This document shows, in pieces, positions 38,462-47,070 of a stretch of 64,000 nucleotides of DNA (positions are counted from its first letter, which is position 1; every line of letters begins with the position of its first letter). The translations under genes were made by a program, and so were the position numbers. Location: contig NZ_CP036282.1 in NCBI RefSeq assembly GCF_006974105.1, forward strand, positions 682,001-746,000, read 5' to 3'. Below the pieces are notes generated by a model. The model made no database searches. It was given only the letters and a program-made list of their open reading frames with translations, and had not been told where the DNA came from. The stretch comes from Rhodoferax aquaticus. GTDB taxonomy: Bacteria > Pseudomonadota > Gammaproteobacteria > Burkholderiales > Burkholderiaceae_C.

Positions 38462-39916
38462 TCATTTTTGTAGTAATGTCCCTAGGCGATCCACCGCCAT
38501 GCGCAGTGTGGTGCTGTCGTAGCCCGCGTAGCCCAAGAGCCAGCCGCGGCGTTTGGACTCCATGGTGTAGCGCGACAGCGGGGCGAGCATGAGGCCGGCC
38601 TCCTGCGCACGTTGGCTCAAGGCTTGGTCGGGGTAGTCGGCGGGCATTTCGTGCAGCAGGTGCATCCCTTGGTTGCTGGGGCGCAGTTGCCAGCGGCCTT
38701 GGGTGGCCTGGGCCACGGCGTCTATCAGCACCTGCTGGCGTTTGGGGTAGAGCTCACGCATGCGGCGCAGATGCCGCAGCAAATGCCCCTCGGTGATAAA
38801 GCGGGTGAGGGTGGCTTGCGTGTCGCCGGGGGCGTGGCGGTCGGTCAGTGCGCGGGCCATGGCAAAGGCATGGGCCAGCGCGTGCGGCACCACCACAAAG
38901 CCCAGGCGCAGGCCGGGGTGTAGCGTTTTGGAAAACGTGCCGACGTAGAGCACACGCTGCGCATGCGGCAGGCTGCACAGCGCGGGCAAGCGGTGGGGGC
39001 CGTACTGGAACTCGCCGTCGTAGTCGTCTTCCACCACCCAGGCACGCTGGGTGTTGGCCCAGTCCAGCAGGGCCACGCGGCGTTGCAGGCTCATGCGCAC
39101 GCCGGTCGGGAACTGCGAGGTAGGCGTGACCACGGCCATACGCGCTTGGGGCCACCGTGCAGCGGCTTGGTCCACCTGCAGCCCTTCGTCATCGACCGGC
39201 ACGGGGCAGACCTTGGCGCCATGCCCGGCCAAGCTCACCTGAATGCCGGGGTAGCCCGGGTCTTCCACTACCACTTCGTCACCCCCGTCCAAGAGCAAGC
39301 GGCCTATCAGGTCAATGGCTTGCTGCGAGCCTGAGCACACCACCACTTGCGCCGCCTCGCAGCGTATGCCGCGCGACGCCCAGAGCCACTGCGCAATGGC
39401 GCTGCGCAGGGCAGGCGAGCCCGCGGGGTCTAGGTATTGCGCTTGTGCCACGCGCTCCGCCTTGGTGCTTTGGCGGGCCAAGCTGTCCCACAGCGCAAAC
39501 GGAAAGCTGGCCACCTCAGGCGCACCAATGCGAAAGGGCAGGGCGCCTTGCAGCGGTGGGTTCCAGTGCCGAACGGCATGGGTGAGCTGGCGCCCCCGGT
39601 TGGACAGGCTGGCGCCAAGGGCGGGTGGCGTGGGCGCGCTGCGCTTGCTGGCCCATTGCGACAAATGCTCCGACACATAGCTGCCATCGCCTACGCGCGC
39701 CACCACATAGCCCTCGGCCTGCAAGCGCTCCAAGGCCCACAGCACGGTGTTGCGCGACACCCCCAGCGTGAGCGCTTGCGCGCGTGAGGGCGGTAGCCGC
39801 GTGCCCGGCGCAAACGTGCCTTGCTCAATGGCACGGCGCAACTCCACGTACACCTGCTGGCGCAAGGCCTCGCCTTTGGTGGGGCGGGATGCGGGCGCAT
39901 TGGTTCTTTCCAGCAT
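38462..39916 (-). CDS. MocR/PdxR-family transcriptional regulator
   Basis: 484 residues from the ATG at 39916 (another ATG lies at 39976). A GntR-type winged HTH occupies residues ~12-80 (LRRAIEQGTFAPGTRLPPSR, VSRNTVLWALERLQAEGYV), followed by a PLP-dependent aminotransferase-like domain with the PLP-binding lysine in VLYVGTFSKTLHPGLRLGF. MocR regulators use PLP or its aldimines as effectors. It is divergent from the OsmC gene, 89 bases apart, so the OsmC-PaiB-GNAT set is a likely target. Its 3' end is duplicated at 35405-35607. Confidence 0.92.
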   Translation of the reverse strand: MLERTNAPASRPTKGEALRQQVYVELRRAIEQGTFAPGTRLPPSRAQALTLGVSRNTVLWALERLQAEGYVVARVGDGSYVSEHLSQWASKRSAPTPPALGASLSNRGRQLTHAVRHWNPPLQGALPFRIGAPEVASFPFALWDSLARQSTKAERVAQAQYLDPAGSPALRSAIAQWLWASRGIRCEAAQVVVCSGSQQAIDLIGRLLLDGGDEVVVEDPGYPGIQVSLAGHGAKVCPVPVDDEGLQVDQAAARWPQARMAVVTPTSQFPTGVRMSLQRRVALLDWANTQRAWVVEDDYDGEFQYGPHRLPALCSLPHAQRVLYVGTFSKTLHPGLRLGFVVVPHALAHAFAMARALTDRHAPGDTQATLTRFITEGHLLRHLRRMRELYPKRQQVLIDAVAQATQGRWQLRPSNQGMHLLHEMPADYPDQALSQRAQEAGLMLAPLSRYTMESKRRGWLLGYAGYDSTTLRMAVDRLGTLLQK

Positions 39917-40005
39917 GGCGAATTGGCCCTTTGGCGTCGCGTTGAAGTGAATAAACTGAAGAACCATTGTAGGCAAGCCCCTTGCCCCTGAACAGAAAGA
40001 ACGCC

Positions 40006-40479
40006 ATGGCAGAACATGTTTGCACCGTAGAGTGGTTGCGCGGCGACGCAGCCTATACCGACCACCGCTACAGCCGCCGCCACACCTGGCAGTTTGACGG
40101 TGGGCAGCAGGTGCTGGGCTCGTCCTCGCCGCATGTGGTGCCCCTGCCCATGTCAGACGCCGCCGGGGTGGACCCTGAAGAAGCGTTTGTGGCTTCTTTG
40201 TCGAGCTGCCACATGCTGTGGTTTTTGGACATTGCGGCCCGCGCAGGCTGGGTGGTCAACCACTACCGTGACGCCGCCGTGGGCCTGATGGCGCGCAACG
40301 CCCACGGCAAACAGGCCATGACCCGCGTGACCCTGCGCCCCGCCGTGCAGTTTGCGGGCCCAGAGCCCACGCCCGCAGAGCTAGCAGCCCTGCACCACCG
40401 CGCCCACGACGAATGCTTTATTGCCAACTCCGTCCAGAGCGAAGTGCGGTGTGAGCCCCAGCCTTGGGCGCAGGCTTAA
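40006..40479 (+). CDS. OsmC-family peroxiredoxin-like protein
   Basis: 157 residues from ATG 40006 behind AGAAAG. Both redox cysteines are present, in SSCHMLWFLDIAARAG and DECFIANSV. OsmC/Ohr proteins reduce organic hydroperoxides using a thiol pair. It is the first gene of a plus-strand set (OsmC, PaiB, GNAT) facing the MocR gene. Confidence 0.9.
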   Translation: MAEHVCTVEWLRGDAAYTDHRYSRRHTWQFDGGQQVLGSSSPHVVPLPMSDAAGVDPEEAFVASLSSCHMLWFLDIAARAGWVVNHYRDAAVGLMARNAHGKQAMTRVTLRPAVQFAGPEPTPAELAALHHRAHDECFIANSVQSEVRCEPQPWAQA

Positions 40480-40531
40480 GCCGCGTAGACAAGTCTCTGC
40501 CATTTTTCTTCAACCACGTACCTGATTCACC

Positions 40532-41188
40532 ATGACCTACTTGCCCAACCACTTCAAAGAAACCGACCCCGCCACCCTGTATGCCATGGTGCGTGACTAC
40601 CCCTTGGCAAGCTGGGTGGTGCCACACCAAGGCGAACTGTTGGTGAACCACATTCCGTTTTTGCTGGATGAATCGCGTGGCGAGCATGGCACTTTGGTAG
40701 GCCATGTGGCCCGTGCCAACCCGGTATGGCAAGCTTTGCAAGCCGCACCCGTGTCGGGCGTGGCGGTGTTCACTGGACCCCAGGCCTACATCTCGCCCAA
40801 CTGGTACCCCAGCAAGCATGCGCATGGCAAAGAGGTGCCCACCTACAACTATGTGGCCGTGCACGCGCATGGCAGCGCACAGGTGGTGCAAGACGCAGAG
40901 CACGTGCTCGACATCGTGAGCCGCCTGACCCAGCGCCACGAAGCGGGGCAAGCCTTGCCGTGGGCAGTGGCAGACGCGCCCAAGGACTACATCGACAAAA
41001 TGCTGGCCGCCATTGTGGGCATTGAAATACCCGTGCAGCGCTGGGTGGGCAAGTGGAAGGCGAGCCAAAACAAACAGGCACCCGAGCAGCGTGGCGTGGT
41101 AGCCGGGTTGAGCGCGCACGGCGGCGAGCCCGAGTCGCGTATGGCCCAGCTCATGAGCCAAAACCTTGCCAGCAAGGTGCCCGTTTGA
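40532..41188 (+). CDS. PaiB-like FMN-binding protein
   Basis: 218 residues. The FMN-binding split-barrel of the PaiB family is clear (MTYLPNHFKETDPATLYAMV, HIPFLLDESRGEHGTLVGHV, YISPNWYPSKHAHGKEVPTYNY, WKASQNKQAPEQRGVVAGL). In Bacillus PaiB is a negative regulator linked to the acetyltransferase PaiA; here too an acetyltransferase gene follows and overlaps its stop. The biochemical role is unproven. Confidence 0.9.
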   Translation: MTYLPNHFKETDPATLYAMVRDYPLASWVVPHQGELLVNHIPFLLDESRGEHGTLVGHVARANPVWQALQAAPVSGVAVFTGPQAYISPNWYPSKHAHGKEVPTYNYVAVHAHGSAQVVQDAEHVLDIVSRLTQRHEAGQALPWAVADAPKDYIDKMLAAIVGIEIPVQRWVGKWKASQNKQAPEQRGVVAGLSAHGGEPESRMAQLMSQNLASKVPV

Positions 41189-41643
41189 GCGCCCCCACAC
41201 CCGCCGGTTTGGAGATCGCCACCTTCTTGCCCGCGCACTTTGATCAGTGGCTGCCGCTGGCGCAGGCCTACAAAACGTTTTATGAAACCGTGCTGCCCGA
41301 TGAGGCCTACGCCCACACCTGGCAACGCCTGCTGCAAGCTGACGAGGTGTATGGCTTTGGCGCCTGGGTGGACGGGCGCTTGGTGGGCATCACCCACTAC
41401 CTGTTCCATGTGAATGTGTGGACTGCACCCGTGTGCTACTTGCAAGACCTGTTTGTAGACCCTGCAGCACGCGGTGCCGGTGTAGCCGGTGCGCTAATTC
41501 ACCGCGTAGGGCAGGTCGCCCGCGAGCGCGGCGCGCCCCGCATGTACTGGGGCACCCACCACACCAACGCCCGCGCCCGGCGCTTGTACGACCAAGTGGG
41601 CGACAACAAGGGCTTCATTTTGTACAACTACAAAATGTCCTAA
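41185..41643 (+). CDS. GNAT-family N-acetyltransferase
   Basis: 152 residues from the TTG at 41185, which overlaps the paiB stop (TTGA). The acetyl-CoA motif is VCYLQDLFVDPAARGAGVAG followed by ALIHRVGQVARERGAPRMYW, and the C-terminus NARARRLYDQVGDNKGFILY is typical. A longer frame from 41053 overlaps paiB and was rejected. PaiB/GNAT pairing recalls the PaiA/PaiB polyamine acetylation pair, but the substrate is unknown. Confidence 0.87.
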   Translation: MSAPTPAGLEIATFLPAHFDQWLPLAQAYKTFYETVLPDEAYAHTWQRLLQADEVYGFGAWVDGRLVGITHYLFHVNVWTAPVCYLQDLFVDPAARGAGVAGALIHRVGQVARERGAPRMYWGTHHTNARARRLYDQVGDNKGFILYNYKMS

Positions 41644-41736
41644 TTTGATGGGGTCTGGTCTCTTTGTAAGTGGTTAAATGGCAGCTTGCGCAACAAAATA
41701 GAGCGGTCTTTAACCACTGCTTGAAAGCGTCTAGCC

Positions 41737-42303
41737 ATGAAAACCTGTCTGTTAGTGATCGATGTGCAAGAGTCATTCCGCCACCGCCCTTACTCTACCG
41801 AGCGTGACATGCCCGCCTACTTGGCCGCGCAAAACGCTTTGATTACGGGGGCTCTTGCCCAAGGCGTGCCGGTGGTGCGGGTGTTCCATACCGACGGCCC
41901 CGACCAGGCTGACAACGCGTTTGCCCACGCCTCAGGCCTCATCAAACCCTTGGGCGGCTTGGTGGATTTTGCCGCCAGCGCCACGTTTGAAAAGCACCGC
42001 CACAGCGCCCTGGTGGGCACAGGGCTGGATGTGTGGCTCACCGAGAACGGCATTGGCCGCCTGATCGTCAGCGGCATTCGCACCGAGCAATGCTGCGAAA
42101 CCACCACGCGCCACGCCTCGGACCTGGGCTGGGCGGTGGACTATGTGGTGGACGCCACGCTCACCTTTGACATGCAGCAGCCCAATGGCCAGCCGCTCAG
42201 CGCTGCCGACATCAAGGCCCGCACCACCACCGTGTTGACTGAGCGCTTTGCCACGCTGTGCACCGTAGAGCAAGCCTTGGCCCGTGCCAAGGCCGCTGCG
42301 TAA
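41737..42303 (+). CDS. Isochorismatase-family cysteine hydrolase
   Basis: 188 residues. The catalytic Asp is in LLVIDVQESFR, the Lys region in ATFEKHRHSALVGTGLD and the nucleophile Cys in SGIRTEQCCETTTRHA. The fold covers isochorismatases, nicotinamidases and N-carbamoyl hydrolases; the substrate cannot be read from sequence. The DJ-1 gene follows after 3 bases, so they are probably cotranscribed. Confidence 0.88.
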   Translation: MKTCLLVIDVQESFRHRPYSTERDMPAYLAAQNALITGALAQGVPVVRVFHTDGPDQADNAFAHASGLIKPLGGLVDFAASATFEKHRHSALVGTGLDVWLTENGIGRLIVSGIRTEQCCETTTRHASDLGWAVDYVVDATLTFDMQQPNGQPLSAADIKARTTTVLTERFATLCTVEQALARAKAAA

Positions 42304-42306
42304 GGC

Positions 42307-42948
42307 ATGTCCGACGTGCAACAGCCCCCCAACACCGCAGGCGACCCGCCTCTGCAAGTGGGCATCTTGGTGTTCGACGACGTAGAGGTGCTGGACTTTG
42401 CCGGCCCCTACGAGGTGTTTACCACCGCCAGCCGCGTGCACGGGCGCAGCCATGCCACAGCGCCATTGTTTGCGGTGCGCACCGTGGCCCGCAGACGTGA
42501 AGCCGTGCGGGCCCGCGCAGGCTTGGTGCTCCTGCCCGATGCCGACTTTGCGCAAGCCCCAGGCTTTGACCTGCTCATCGTGCCCGGTGGCGTGGTGACA
42601 GCGGCCATGCAATGTCCTGCCACCTTGGCGTGGCTTCGCGCGGCGTCTGCCCACGCCCGCATCACGGCCTCGGTCTGCACCGGTAGCTTCTTGCTGGCCG
42701 CCAGCGGCGTCATCGTGCGTGAGCAGGTCACCACCCATTGGGAAGATATTGAGGACTTGCGCGCTCAGTTTCCGGCGCTGGATGTGGTGCAAGGGCCGCG
42801 CTGGGTAGACCTCGGTCGTTTGCTCAGCTCTGCGGGCATCAGCGCGGGCATGGACATGAGCTTGCACCTGGTGGCTCGCTTGGGCGGCGAGGCCTTGGCC
42901 CACCGCACCGCCAAACAAATGGACTATGCATGGAACCCCATACCGTGA
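42307..42948 (+). CDS. DJ-1/PfpI-family protein
   Basis: 213 residues. The DJ-1 fold is recognised by VGILVFDDVEVLDFAGPYEVF and the nucleophile-elbow cysteine in ITASVCTGSFLLAASG. There is no HTH domain. Members include isonitrile hydratases and proteases/deglycases; THWEDIEDLRAQFP resembles the isonitrile hydratase-like branch. It overlaps the next gene by 19 bases. Confidence 0.88.
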   Translation: MSDVQQPPNTAGDPPLQVGILVFDDVEVLDFAGPYEVFTTASRVHGRSHATAPLFAVRTVARRREAVRARAGLVLLPDADFAQAPGFDLLIVPGGVVTAAMQCPATLAWLRAASAHARITASVCTGSFLLAASGVIVREQVTTHWEDIEDLRAQFPALDVVQGPRWVDLGRLLSSAGISAGMDMSLHLVARLGGEALAHRTAKQMDYAWNPIP

Positions 42949-43928
42949 TTGCCAACCCCGCTGTGATTGACGTGCTCTTCACGCTGCTACCCGGCAGCTT
43001 GATTTTGGACTGGGCGGGGCCCGCCGAGGCTTTGCGCATTGCCAACCGGCACCTAGTGCTGCAAGGCCAGAGCCCGCGCTTTCATATGCGGTTTGCCGGG
43101 CCCACGGCGCAAATGCCCAGCTCGGTGGGCGCGCAGCTGGCGGGGCTGGAGCCCTTGCCCCCCTATACCTTTGCGCGCCCCACCTGGGTGGTGGTGGTGG
43201 GGCAGCCCGGCGAGGCCATTGATGTGCAAGTGCCCGAAGTGCAGGCCTTGTTGCACTGGCTGCGCGGTTTGCGTTTGCAGGCGGGCCGTGTGGAGCTGGT
43301 CACCGTGTGTGCGGGCTCGGTGCTGGCCGCCCATGCGGGCTTGCTGGCAGGGCGGCGCGCCACCAGCCACCACCAGCATTTGGAGGAATTGGCCCGCGCA
43401 GAGCCTCGGTGCGACGTGGTGGCCAACCGCGTGTTTGTGGAAGACGGCGCGGTGTTCAGCAGCGCCGGGGTGACCACGGGCATTGATTTGTTTTTGCACC
43501 GCATCAGCGCGGTGTGCGGTGCCCCGCTGGCCGCGCAAGTGGCGCAGGCCATGGTGGTGGCCCTGCGCCGTGGCCCGCACGACCCCGAGTTCTCGCCCTT
43601 TTTGGCCTACCGCAACCACATGCATGCTGCGCTGCACCGCGTGCAAGACGCGGTGAGCCAAGCGCCGCAATCGGCGTGGAGCGTGCCCCGCATGGCCGAA
43701 GTCGCCCACACCTCGCCCCGCCACCTCACGCGCTTGTTCATCGAACACGCCGACATTGCGCCTTTGCAGTACCTGCGCCGCATCCGCCTGGCCGTGGCGC
43801 AAGCCGCACTGCAAGCTGGCCGCAACGTCACCCAAGCCGCTGAGACCGCAGGCTTTAGCTCCGACACCCAACTGCGCCGCGCCTGGCACCAATTCGGGCT
43901 AGACGGCACGCCTGCGGCGCGGACGTGA
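42930..43928 (+). CDS. GlxA-family regulator (DJ-1 domain plus AraC HTH)
   Basis: 332 residues. Residues ~10-185 are a DJ-1/PfpI-like domain (IDVLFTLLPGSLILDWAGPA, VELVTVCAGSVLAAHAGLLA) and residues ~220-325 carry two AraC-type HTH units (WSVPRMAEVAHTSPRHLTRL, NVTQAAETAGFSSDTQLRRA). It probably controls the isochorismatase/DJ-1 operon in which it sits. Overlap with the preceding gene implies translational coupling. It converges with the SDR gene after 4 bases. Confidence 0.9.
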   Translation: MEPHTVIANPAVIDVLFTLLPGSLILDWAGPAEALRIANRHLVLQGQSPRFHMRFAGPTAQMPSSVGAQLAGLEPLPPYTFARPTWVVVVGQPGEAIDVQVPEVQALLHWLRGLRLQAGRVELVTVCAGSVLAAHAGLLAGRRATSHHQHLEELARAEPRCDVVANRVFVEDGAVFSSAGVTTGIDLFLHRISAVCGAPLAAQVAQAMVVALRRGPHDPEFSPFLAYRNHMHAALHRVQDAVSQAPQSAWSVPRMAEVAHTSPRHLTRLFIEHADIAPLQYLRRIRLAVAQAALQAGRNVTQAAETAGFSSDTQLRRAWHQFGLDGTPAART

Positions 43929-43932
43929 CTGC

Positions 43933-44709
43933 TTAGGTATTGCGCCCCGCCATCACCCCACCATCCACATCCCAAATGGCGCCTGTTACCCACGCGGCGC
44001 GCTCGGACAGTAAGAAGCACGCCACTTCGGCCACGTCTTGCGGCGTGCCTATGCGGCCAATGGGGTGAAAACCATTGAAGCCTTGCAGCGCCCCATGCAC
44101 TTGCTCTTTGGGGATAAAGCCCTCGTAGATAGGCGTAGCCACCACGGCGGGCGACACCGCATTCACACGGATGCCGTGGGTCGCCAACTCCATCGCCAAG
44201 TGCTGTGTCAGTGCATGCAGGCCCGCTTTTGCCATGGAGTAGGCCGAGGAGGGCGTGGCCGCAATGGCTTGCTTGGCCCACATGGAGCCAATGTTCACGA
44301 TGGCCCCTTTTTGCTGGCGCGCCACCATGCGCTGCACCACGGCTTGCGTGATGAAAAAGAACGCCTCGTTCAAGGCTTGGTAGGGCCTGTAGTCGTCTTG
44401 CGTGTGCTGAAGAAACGGCTTGGGCGCAAACACGCCTGCAGCATTGACCACGAGCTTGATGTCGGGGTGCGCGGTGGCCAGTTGGCTTTGCAGGTCCGCA
44501 AGGCCTTGCGGGGTGATGAGGTCGGCGTTGATGGCAGCAGCGCTGCCTAGTGCAGACAGTTCGGCCAAGGCTTCAGCGGTCTTGTCTGCGCGGTGCCCAG
44601 TCACTACAACGCTGGCGCCTCGCTGCACCATGTGGCGGGCAATGGCCAAACCCATGCCGCTGGTGCCGCCTACGACCAATAGCTTTTGGCCTTTGAATTC
44701 AGTTTGCAT
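43933..44709 (-). CDS. Short-chain dehydrogenase/reductase
   Basis: 258 residues. The NAD(P) motif [11 protein letters not shown] is at residues ~14-24 and the catalytic Ser-Tyr-Lys is in INIGSMW... and SAYSMAKAG. The C-terminus ends [18 protein letters not shown], typical of SDRs. Substrate unknown. An 18-bp operator-like site lies 23 bases before its start, matching one before the cupin gene, so both probably belong to the TetR regulon. Confidence 0.92.
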   Translation of the reverse strand: MQTEFKGQKLLVVGGTSGMGLAIARHMVQRGASVVVTGHRADKTAEALAELSALGSAAAINADLITPQGLADLQSQLATAHPDIKLVVNAAGVFAPKPFLQHTQDDYRPYQALNEAFFFITQAVVQRMVARQQKGAIVNIGSMWAKQAIAATPSSAYSMAKAGLHALTQHLAMELATHGIRVNAVSPAVVATPIYEGFIPKEQVHGALQGFNGFHPIGRIGTPQDVAEVACFLLSERAAWVTGAIWDVDGGVMAGRNT

Positions 44710-44731
44710 ATCAAGTCCTTTGTCTTAAAAA

Positions 44732-44749
44732 CTACCGACTACTTGGTAG
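44732..44749. promoter_or_regulatory. Putative TetR operator, SDR promoter
   Basis: CTACCGACTACTTGGTAG has matching CTACC/GGTAG ends and shares 15 of 18 bases with the site before the cupin gene. It lies between the tetR stop and the SDR start, where a repressor of the SDR gene would bind. Confidence 0.75.
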
Positions 44750-44777
44750 ATTGTGTGGGTAAAAAAAGCCAGCCTTT

Positions 44778-45362
44778 TCAGGCCAGCATGAGAGAAATCA
44801 GGCTTTCACCGACCATGGCAGGGCCCATGGTGGGTGTGCCGCCACGTCCAACCACCATGGCGCCTTCCAGCGCGCACAGAAACAGTTGGGCATGGGCCTG
44901 TGGCGTTGTGCTCAAGCGCAAGCCGCCCTGGGCCGCACCTGAGGCAAACACGTGGGTCAGCCATTCCAGATTGGCTGCAAAAAAATAGTTCACCTCTTGG
45001 CGCACTTCGGGTGGCAGGCCCTGGGCCTCGGCACCCAGCATGCCGCACACACACAGGCGCTGGTCTTGGGCATAGGTTGCCTCAAACAAGGCCGCGTAGG
45101 CAGTCAGGCGTTGCGCAGCCTTGGCGTGTTTGCCTTCAATGCCCAACAGTTCCTGCCTGAACCGGTGCGTGTAGCGCTGCGCCACCACAGCGACCAGATC
45201 GGCTTTGGTGGGAAAGTGGTGGTGAATGCTGGGCTTCTTGATGCCTACTTGGCGTGCCACGTCGTCATAAGAAAAACCGTTGTAGCCGGCTTGCTGTATC
45301 AGCACCTCGGCCACGTCCACCACGCGCTCGGCTGCGCCACTGAGTTCTGAAAAATGCTTCAT
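44778..45362 (-). CDS. TetR/AcrR-family regulator
   Basis: 194 residues from ATG 45362; a longer frame overlaps the cupin gene. The N-terminal HTH is clear (VVDVAEVLIQQAGYNGFSYD, VARQVGIKKPSIHHHFPTKA). The C-terminal ligand domain is of the YP-type seen with NemR/AcuR-like repressors (QRLCVCGMLGAEAQGLPPEV, with a CVCG cysteine pair that could sense electrophiles). It follows the cupin gene by 13 bases and precedes the SDR gene, and two matching operators flank the set. Confidence 0.92.
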   Translation of the reverse strand: MKHFSELSGAAERVVDVAEVLIQQAGYNGFSYDDVARQVGIKKPSIHHHFPTKADLVAVVAQRYTHRFRQELLGIEGKHAKAAQRLTAYAALFEATYAQDQRLCVCGMLGAEAQGLPPEVRQEVNYFFAANLEWLTHVFASGAAQGGLRLSTTPQAHAQLFLCALEGAMVVGRGGTPTMGPAMVGESLISLMLA

Positions 45363-45375
45363 CTGTGCAACTAAA

Positions 45376-46038
45376 TTACAGGGGCAGGTGCCCGGTCTTG
45401 ACCAGAATCGTACAGCCCTCAAGGCTGAACGGTTGGTGCTCACTCATGTGCGGGCTGCGTATCCATGTGCCTGCGGGGTAGCTGCCATGCTCGTCTTCAA
45501 AGGTGCCATTCACCACAAAAATCTCTTCGCCACCAAAATGGCGGTGGCGGTTAAACCGTGTGCCAGGTGCCCAACGCACCAAGGCCGTGTGCTGGGTCGC
45601 GTACTCGGACAAAGGCAGCACGGACAAACCTGCCACCATGCCCGGATACCACTGGGCAGTGGCCGTGTCCACCACCACGCGCTCGGTATCTGCTACATCC
45701 AGATGCCGCAGCTTGACCCAAATGCTTACACCGTCGCGGGTGAACGGGGTGTGCGAAGAGCCCGGTGGGTTCTTCACATACGTGCCGGGGCCGTAGTTGC
45801 CGTGCTCATCTTCAAAGATGCCTTCCAGCACCAAGAACTCTTCGCCTAGCGCGTGCGTGTGGCTATTGAAGCGCGCGCCAGCGGCGTAGCGCACCACCGA
45901 GGTGGCGCGTGCTACTTCACCCCCATCGCGCTCCAATTGGCGACGCTCTACCCCCGCCACCGGAGAGGCTTGCCACGGCAAGCTCGGGGTGTACAGCACC
46001 ACGCGTTGCGAAACATCGGTATGGAGTTGTTCCATCAT
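45376..46038 (-). CDS. Bicupin (ChrR-like) protein
   Basis: About 220 residues from the ATG pair at 46038/46035. Two cupin units are visible: GARFNSHTHALGEEFLVLEG and GTRFNRHRHFGGEEIFVVNG, each with His/Glu metal ligands, and each followed by FEDEHGNYGPGTY or FEDEHGSYPAGTW. They resemble the ChrR C-terminal cupin that responds to singlet oxygen, but here there is no zinc-finger anti-sigma part. It is the first gene of the cupin-tetR pair and has its own operator. Confidence 0.87.
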   Translation of the reverse strand: MMEQLHTDVSQRVVLYTPSLPWQASPVAGVERRQLERDGGEVARATSVVRYAAGARFNSHTHALGEEFLVLEGIFEDEHGNYGPGTYVKNPPGSSHTPFTRDGVSIWVKLRHLDVADTERVVVDTATAQWYPGMVAGLSVLPLSEYATQHTALVRWAPGTRFNRHRHFGGEEIFVVNGTFEDEHGSYPAGTWIRSPHMSEHQPFSLEGCTILVKTGHLPL

Positions 46039-46051
46039 AAAAACCTTTTGT

Positions 46052-46069
46052 ATGCCGACTAGTTGGTAG
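46052..46069. promoter_or_regulatory. Putative TetR operator, cupin promoter
   Basis: ATGCCGACTAGTTGGTAG, 14 bases before the cupin start, matches the site at 44732-44749 at 15 of 18 positions. The central ACTAGT is a perfect palindrome. Confidence 0.75.
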
Positions 46070-46113
46070 GTATTGTAGCCAAAAGACTCCAAGCGTGCAA
46101 GTGAAACGTGGTT

Positions 46114-46455
46114 TCAGGCGCGTGGCTCGTGTTTGTCCACCAGCAGAAGCTCAAAAGGCTCTACTCCTAAAGATTGCGCCAAGGCCACCAATACCACCAA
46201 GGTGGGGTTCGCCAAGCCCGACTCTATGCGACTCAAGTAGGTGCGAAAGATCCCGCAGCGCTCGGAAAGAATTTCCTGCGACAGGCTGCTTTCGGTACGA
46301 AGAGCTTTGATGCGGCTGCCAACGGCCTTTTTATAGTTAACTACTTTTTTTGTCACTTCCAAAGTATCGGATGGATGGCCCTTGACAGGAACACATTCAT
46401 TCACACATAAAGCGTCCTCTATGTTTCTGGGTGCGTCAGGCGGCAGTGCATGCAT
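46114..46455 (-). CDS. XRE-family transcriptional regulator
   Basis: 113 residues. A full HTH_3 domain occupies residues ~44-103 (IKALRTESSLSQEILSERCG, TYLSRIESGLANPTLVVLVA, LAQSLGVEPFELL). The first 40 residues have no recognisable domain. It may be a short autoregulated repressor. It is downstream of nothing obvious and upstream of the cupin gene's promoter region on the same strand. Confidence 0.8.
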   Translation of the reverse strand: MHALPPDAPRNIEDALCVNECVPVKGHPSDTLEVTKKVVNYKKAVGSRIKALRTESSLSQEILSERCGIFRTYLSRIESGLANPTLVVLVALAQSLGVEPFELLLVDKHEPRA

Positions 46456-46544
46456 GGTGTGCCCATTCTGCGCTCGTACATTGGGTGGGTCGGTGTGCTT
46501 GCCCGCTTAGTGCGGCATAGCGTGCACCCTACAGCGGCCTTGTT

Positions 46545-46985
46545 TTAGCAGGCAACCCCGCGGCTGCCCGAGGCAAAGCTTGTAAACAGCGGTAGCACAT
46601 CGTTGGCCGGTAGTCGCTTGGACAGCTCAGTGGGTGAAAGCTGAAACAGCTCTACGGAGGGTGACATCGTTCGACCTATCTCGTGCACAAACTGCAGCAA
46701 CCCCAGGTGGGTGCCGCCAATGCTGGGCTCTGCAATGGGGTCCTCTACCAGCAGGGTGATGCCAAAGTGCACAGGTTCCGCACGCACATGGGCAAACGCG
46801 GTGCGCACGGGTGCACGCTCACCCTCCAGCATCTGCATCAGGCTACCGTTGGCAAACACGGTGAGGCTAGACACCTGCCCCGCCACATAGTCGCGGCTCA
46901 GCGTGGTCAGCAGTGGCGCCAGGGCAAAGCCATATTCATCCACCAAACTGCTTACATAGACCAAACGCAGAAAGTCCAAGGGCAT
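46545..46985 (-). CDS. BLUF-like domain protein, probably not photoactive
   Basis: 146 residues from ATG 46985; a longer frame runs into the rhodanese gene and was rejected. The BLUF blue-light flavin domain fold is suggested by LRLVYVSSLVDE with the conserved Tyr, SLMQMLEGERAPVRTAFAHV with the conserved Gln, and HFGITLLVEDPIAE. The flavin-binding Asn normally found in the segment before the second strand is replaced (SRDYVAGQVSSLTVF). It therefore may not bind FAD. The C-terminal ~45 residues are of unknown function. Confidence 0.65.
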   Translation of the reverse strand: MPLDFLRLVYVSSLVDEYGFALAPLLTTLSRDYVAGQVSSLTVFANGSLMQMLEGERAPVRTAFAHVRAEPVHFGITLLVEDPIAEPSIGGTHLGLLQFVHEIGRTMSPSVELFQLSPTELSKRLPANDVLPLFTSFASGSRGVAC

Positions 46986-47070
46986 CTTCTCATTGGGGGC
47001 AACCAAGGCGGCGCTTATCGCCCAACTGTAAGGATGGTGTGTGCGCTGGACCACACACTGATTCGCACAG

